Below, piece by piece: positions 6,705-9,350 of a DNA stretch of 9,350 bases (position 1 is its first letter; each line of letters starts with the position of its first letter). The notes below the pieces were generated by a model. The model did not search any database. It was not told the DNA's origin and saw only the letters and a program-made list of their open reading frames with translations. The DNA is from an uncultured Bacillota bacterium (lineage in GTDB: Bacteria; Bacillota_I; Bacilli_A; Erysipelotrichales; Erysipelotrichaceae), in the NCBI GenBank assembly GCA_900321955.1, contig ONXX01000040.1, positions 1 to 9,350 on the forward strand. Reading direction: 5' to 3'. A program made the position numbers and the translations under genes.

Positions 6705-6735
6705 TGTTTTCCTTCAAAAAGAATAGTATGAAATC

Positions 6736-6741
6736 AGGAGG
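6736..6741 (+). promoter_or_regulatory. Strong Shine-Dalgarno of the membrane-protein gene
   Basis: AGGAGG lies 8 nt before ATG 6750, the best ribosome binding site in the window. It fixes the start and contrasts with the leaderless neighbours. A weak -10 (TAGTAT, 6724-6729) is the only nearby promoter candidate. Confidence 0.75.
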
Positions 6742-6749
6742 AAAGAAAG

Positions 6750-7286
6750 ATGAAGAAAGTTCTGATTGAAAATCTCTGGCTGATGGCTATCGGGTGGTGT
6801 CTGTATCTCAATGATCACATCCTGGCCAGTGCGGCGATCATGTGCTTTGCGGCACTTTACAGCCTTTACGTCATTGGTGAGGTAGACGTATTGCGCTGTG
6901 CTGTGACATTTATCGGCATCTATATCCTGACCTTGTGTCTGTATCTTGCCGGTAATATTCCATACTTTTTCCCAAGTCTTCATACATTCGGCGCAATGAT
7001 TGCCTTCGATGCGGCGATTCTTCAGGAACTCATGTATAAGATCAGACGAAAAGAAATGCTGACGATATTATCATTTATGCTGATGGCGTATCTGCTCATC
7101 ACTCTCTTAGTCATCTTCGTTGACGAAAGTGACTACGCATTATTCGGCAAATCTTCACTCTTCTTAATGAATGCCTTCATCTTTCTGCCTTTCCTCATAC
7201 CTTCCGTCCTGGTCTATGTCCATCGTACGGAACAGGCAATTGTCAGGAAACAGCAGAAAGCGACAGGAAAGATTGCCGATATCTGA
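6750..7286 (+). CDS. Hypothetical polytopic membrane protein
   Basis: I do not recognise this 178-residue protein. It is strongly hydrophobic, with about six predicted membrane helices (roughly 4-20, 23-43, 48-68, 76-95, 103-124 and 134-156). Short charged loops separate them, and a basic, soluble C-terminal tail (158-178, rich in Arg/Lys/Gln) follows that by the positive-inside rule should be cytoplasmic. The YKIRRKE loop (96-102) would also be inside. There is no signal peptide, lipobox or clear catalytic motif. A strong AGGAGG site supports translation. It is transcribed alone, divergent from the WYL regulator 80 bp away, and ends in its own terminator. Divergence hints that the regulator controls it, but no function should be assigned; a small transporter-like or energy-coupling membrane subunit is possible and unsupported. 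Confidence 0.75.
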   Translation: MKKVLIENLWLMAIGWCLYLNDHILASAAIMCFAALYSLYVIGEVDVLRCAVTFIGIYILTLCLYLAGNIPYFFPSLHTFGAMIAFDAAILQELMYKIRRKEMLTILSFMLMAYLLITLLVIFVDESDYALFGKSSLFLMNAFIFLPFLIPSVLVYVHRTEQAIVRKQQKATGKIADI

Positions 7287-7314
7287 TCAGCAATGTACTG
7301 TTTGTTTCATAGAT

Positions 7315-7341
7315 GACTGTCCTTTGAAAGGACAGTCTTTT
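7315..7341 (+). terminator. Terminator of the membrane-protein gene
   Basis: GACTGTCCTTT (7315-7325) and AAAGGACAGTC (7327-7337) are perfect complements, folding as an 8-bp GC-rich stem with a TTTGAAA loop, followed by TTTT. It lies 28 bp after the stop. The T-run is short, but there is no downstream plus-strand gene until 8481. Confidence 0.72.
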
Positions 7342-7344
7342 CAT

Positions 7345-7379
7345 AAAAAAAGATTGAAGCTCTTAGAAGGCTTCAATCT
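7345..7379 (-). terminator. Terminator overlapping the ispG 3' end
   Basis: On the minus strand AGATTGAAGC (7379-7370) pairs with GCTTCAATCT (7360-7351), followed by seven Ts (7351-7345). The left arm encodes the last ispG codons and the TAG stop (7365-7363) lies in the 9-nt loop, so coding and termination signals are merged. Confidence 0.82.
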
Positions 7380-8397
7380 CTTCTTTCAATGTCTTGATGA
7401 TTTCATCCTGGGGAATAGCTCTGATGATCTGTCCTTTCTTAAACAGGATGGCCTGGTCTTTGCCGCCGGCTACACCGATATCGGCACGGGAGGCTTCCTG
7501 CGGTCCGTTGACCGGGCAGCCCATGATGGCGACACTGACATCCTTGTGGACGTTTTCCAGATAGGCTTCCATCTCCTTGACGATCGGCAGCATGTCATAC
7601 TGTATTCTGCCGCAGGTCGGACAGGAGATGAGGTTTGGCACATCCCGTTTCAGATTGCAGGCTCTAAGCAGCATCTTGGCAACTTTGATCTCTTCAACCG
7701 GATCATCGGAGATGGAAATGCGGATCGTATCGCCGATGCCGTTTAAAAGCAGATTGCCAAGTGCCAGGGAGGACTTGATTGTGCTGTTGAGAAGACCGCC
7801 GGCTTCCGTGACACCCAAATGGAGCGGATAGGGGAAGGTCTTTGCGGCCAGTCCATAGGCCTTAATGCATTCTAGCGGATCGGAAGATTTAAAGGAAAGG
7901 CAGACATCATGGAAGTCAAGAGCTTCCAGAATGCGCAGATGATCTTTGGCGGATTCGATCATCGCTTCTTCCGAGTGCTGATATTTACGGTTAAGACTGC
8001 CGGCATTGATGCCGATACGGATCGGGATATGCCGTTCTTTGCAGGCTCTTACGATCTCTTTGATCTTGTCTTCGTTTTCGATATTGCCCGGATTGAGACG
8101 GATCTTATCGGTGCCGTTGGCGATGGCTTCCAATGCGAAATCGGGATTGAAATGAATGTCGCAGACCAAAGGGATGGAAATTCTTTCCTTGATCTGTTTC
8201 ACCGCTTTGGCGTCTTCCATATCGAGTATGGCGACTCTGATGATTTCGCAGCCGGCTTCTTCCAGTCTTTTGATCTGACTGACTGTCGCTTCGACATCTT
8301 TTGTTTTGGTGTTTGTCATCGACTGAATGATTACTTTATTCTGACCGCCGATCTGAACACCGCCGACCTGGATCGGCCTGGTTTCTGTTCTTTTCAT
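7363..8397 (-). CDS. ispG: 4-hydroxy-3-methylbut-2-enyl diphosphate synthase (IspG/GcpE)
   Basis: The iron-sulfur enzyme of the MEP isoprenoid pathway. It reduces and ring-opens methylerythritol cyclodiphosphate to HMBPP, the penultimate step before IPP/DMAPP. The protein has 344 residues. The N-terminal TIM barrel (about 5-245) contains VIIQSMTNTKTKDVEATVSQ (22-41), ADIH-type VCDIHFN (78-84), IRLNPGNI (99-106) and PLHLGVTEAG (191-200). The C-terminal domain provides the [4Fe-4S] ligands Cys259, Cys262 and Cys294, plus Glu301 in GPQEASRADIG. All key residues are present and the protein aligns closely with B. subtilis IspG from its start. I place the start at ATG 8397 (MKRTETRPIQVGG); the longer frame up to 8526 runs into the divergent promoter and dnaE. 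The ATG follows TATAAT by 6 nt, predicting a leaderless message. It shares an 83-bp divergent region with dnaE. Confidence 0.96.
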   Translation of the reverse strand: MKRTETRPIQVGGVQIGGQNKVIIQSMTNTKTKDVEATVSQIKRLEEAGCEIIRVAILDMEDAKAVKQIKERISIPLVCDIHFNPDFALEAIANGTDKIRLNPGNIENEDKIKEIVRACKERHIPIRIGINAGSLNRKYQHSEEAMIESAKDHLRILEALDFHDVCLSFKSSDPLECIKAYGLAAKTFPYPLHLGVTEAGGLLNSTIKSSLALGNLLLNGIGDTIRISISDDPVEEIKVAKMLLRACNLKRDVPNLISCPTCGRIQYDMLPIVKEMEAYLENVHKDVSVAIMGCPVNGPQEASRADIGVAGGKDQAILFKKGQIIRAIPQDEIIKTLKEEIEAF

Positions 8398-8409
8398 ACG
8401 TTCATTATA
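8398..8409 (-). promoter_or_regulatory. -10 element abutting the ispG start
   Basis: On the minus strand TATAAT is followed by GAACGT and the ATG at 8397. The 6-nt gap puts +1 on the A of the start codon. No Shine-Dalgarno and no clear -35 are visible. Confidence 0.65.
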
Positions 8410-8468
8410 AAACAAAAGGCCGTGAGCGATGCGCACAGTTTTGAAAGGCAATGCATTCACCGATAAAG

Positions 8469-8480
8469 TATAATGAAGAT
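8469..8480 (+). promoter_or_regulatory. -10 element abutting the dnaE start
   Basis: TATAAT (8469-8474), GAAGAT, then ATG 8481; +1 falls on the A of the ATG. TTGAAA at 8441-8446 resembles a -35 but is 22 bp away, too far for a canonical promoter. GAAGA between the -10 and ATG would lie upstream of +1 and so would not serve as a Shine-Dalgarno. Confidence 0.62.
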
Positions 8481-9350
8481 ATGAGCTGTCCCTTATATAT
8501 AAGAAGCGTTTATTCACTGCTGTCATCGATGTGTACGATCGAATCGATCGTTTCGTATGGCAAAAAATACGGATATACGCATCTTGGCCTGGTCGACCGC
8601 AATGTTCTGGCCGGTGCCATGGCTTTTAAGAAGGCCTGTGAAAAAGCCTCGATCAAACCGGTCTATGGACTGGAATTTGATCTGGAAGCAGAAGAAAGAA
8701 TCTATACGATGATCCTCTATGCCAAAGATGACGAAGGCTATAAAAACCTGATGGGTTTGTCCAGCCATATCTGTACGAAAGAGATAAAGGCCATTGACCT
8801 CAAGACCCTTCATATGTATAAGGAACACAATATCCTGTGCCTGCTTTCCGACAACATGCCTTTGACCCGGGTGATCGATAAAAAGGAAGATCCATCGGAA
8901 ACGCTGGAAAAGCAGAAAATGTGGTTTGGCGATTATATCGTCGGTCTTGTCGACCACGACATCGCTTCCAATGCCTATCGGGACAGGCAGATGAAGCCGA
9001 TCCTAAAAAACGCAGGCATCAAAACGATCGCTTTGAGCAGGACATTCTATCTTGACAGAGATGATCATGAAGAATTCAACGTCCTAAAATGTATCCGTGA
9101 CAAGCAGATCCTTAGTGCCTCTGACAGCATCGAAGAAGTCGGACGCCATTTCATGAGCATGGAGGAATACGACTCGCTTTATGAAAAAGAGGATCTGATC
9201 AATACCGATCTGCTGGCTTCCCGCACAGATGTGAAGATGGCTTATATGACTTCGCTCCCGGTTTATGAAAACAACAAGGGTGTGGCTTCCAAAGATTATC
9301 TGGTTTTGTTATGCAAAGCCGGCCTCAAGCGCCGTTTAAAAGACAGAGTT
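8481..9350 (+). CDS. dnaE: DNA polymerase III alpha subunit DnaE, N-terminal part (cut by window edge)
   Basis: The first 290 residues of a replicative C-family DNA polymerase; the frame is open at the right edge, so the catalytic palm and fingers lie outside. The start MSCPLYIRSVYSLLSS aligns with the B. subtilis-type DnaE opening (LQVHSGYSLLNS). GLVDRNVLAGAMAFKKACEKA (36-56) and IKPVYGLEF (58-66) continue the PHP domain. FYLDRDDHEEFNVLKCIRDK (189-208) and KDYLVLLCKAGLKRR (271-285) match the PHP-to-palm linker. PHP metal-site residues are lost: HxH is YxR (6-8), and the usual TDH is VDR (38-40). The domain is therefore probably structural and without exonuclease activity, as in many DnaE proteins. 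A Firmicutes cell usually also has PolC; which one this organism relies on cannot be told here. It is divergent from ispG, with a probably leaderless start. Confidence 0.88.
   Translation, partial: MSCPLYIRSVYSLLSSMCTIESIVSYGKKYGYTHLGLVDRNVLAGAMAFKKACEKASIKPVYGLEFDLEAEERIYTMILYAKDDEGYKNLMGLSSHICTKEIKAIDLKTLHMYKEHNILCLLSDNMPLTRVIDKKEDPSETLEKQKMWFGDYIVGLVDHDIASNAYRDRQMKPILKNAGIKTIALSRTFYLDRDDHEEFNVLKCIRDKQILSASDSIEEVGRHFMSMEEYDSLYEKEDLINTDLLASRTDVKMAYMTSLPVYENNKGVASKDYLVLLCKAGLKRRLKDRV

Noticed and set aside
6670..6717. 16-residue N-terminal extension of the WYL regulator
   Set aside because: It covers the TTGTCC/TATAAT promoter, and the family-like start is at 6669.
7171..7746. Plus-strand 191-codon open frame over the end of the membrane protein and ispG
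   Set aside because: It lies antisense to well-supported ispG codons, crosses two terminators, lacks a ribosome binding site and has no family resemblance.
7909..8466. Plus-strand 185-codon open frame inside ispG
   Set aside because: Complement shadow of ispG; its Phe/Asp-rich composition is typical of antisense frames here.
8398..8526. N-terminal extension of ispG by 43 residues
   Set aside because: It would run through the ispG -10 and into dnaE coding sequence, and IspG proteins begin at the MKRTETRP-like segment.
8535..8556. Clustered ATCG/CGAT repeats at the start of dnaE
   Set aside because: Explained by Ile (ATC) and Ser/Glu codons in frame; no phased repeat or DnaA-box pattern.
8523..8957. 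Minus-strand 144-codon frame
   Set aside because: Antisense to dnaE, whose frame is supported by PHP-domain and linker motifs.
1..9350. Mobile elements, CRISPR, tRNA, rRNA, riboswitch or defence genes
   Set aside because: None seen: no transposase-like protein, no spaced direct repeats, no cloverleaf, and no leader long enough for a riboswitch. No gene-free stretch exceeds about 85 bases.

Overview
The window is a compact, gene-dense stretch of a low-to-mid GC Firmicutes chromosome. It carries nine genes on both strands, short or overlapping intergenic gaps, and no mobile element, CRISPR array, rRNA or tRNA that I can see. The protein set (S66 LD-carboxypeptidase, membrane-anchored peptidoglycan/polysaccharide deacetylase, WYL-domain regulator, non-mevalonate IspG, Gram-positive-type DnaE) and the codon style suggest an Erysipelotrichia-like gut or oral anaerobe. 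That placement is inference; only 'Firmicutes' is reasonably secure.

Layout. (1) 56-1036 (+) is an S66-family LD-carboxypeptidase ending in a terminator that contains its stop codon. (2) 2693-1059 (-) is a two-gene unit: a CRP/FNR-type regulator followed 21 bp later by a PLP-dependent threonine aldolase/beta-eliminating lyase. (3) Divergent from the regulator, 2764-4471 (+) encodes a lipoprotein substrate-binding protein and an overlapping ABC permease of the nitrate/sulfonate/taurine type, with no ATPase gene beside them. (4) 4485-5780 (+) is a PgdA-like NodB deacetylase whose promoter begins two bases after the permease stop. (5) 6669-5764 (-) is a WYL regulator convergent with, and overlapping, the deacetylase. 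(6) 6750-7286 (+) is an unrecognised six-helix membrane protein. (7) 8397-7363 (-) is IspG of the MEP isoprenoid pathway. (8) 8481 to the right edge (+) is the N-terminal part of DnaE, cut by the window.

How they work together. The CRP-type regulator and the transporter share a 70-bp control region with a palindromic AT core (a -10 element on each strand) and one CRP-like operator, TGTGA-N6-TCACG. The operator sits at about -41.5 for the transporter (class II activator position) and at about +17 for the regulator's own gene (autorepression position). The remaining genes are housekeeping or cell-envelope functions with their own promoters.

The most striking feature is not a gene. Five of the nine genes (LD-carboxypeptidase, deacetylase, WYL regulator, IspG, DnaE) have a perfect TATAAT only 5-6 nt before the start codon and no Shine-Dalgarno sequence. 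In four of them the A of the ATG falls where +1 is expected, so these genes look leaderless. I saw no defence island or obvious new multi-gene system. The strongest leads are the leaderless-promoter pattern, the symmetric CRP-box control region, and the terminators embedded in coding sequence.
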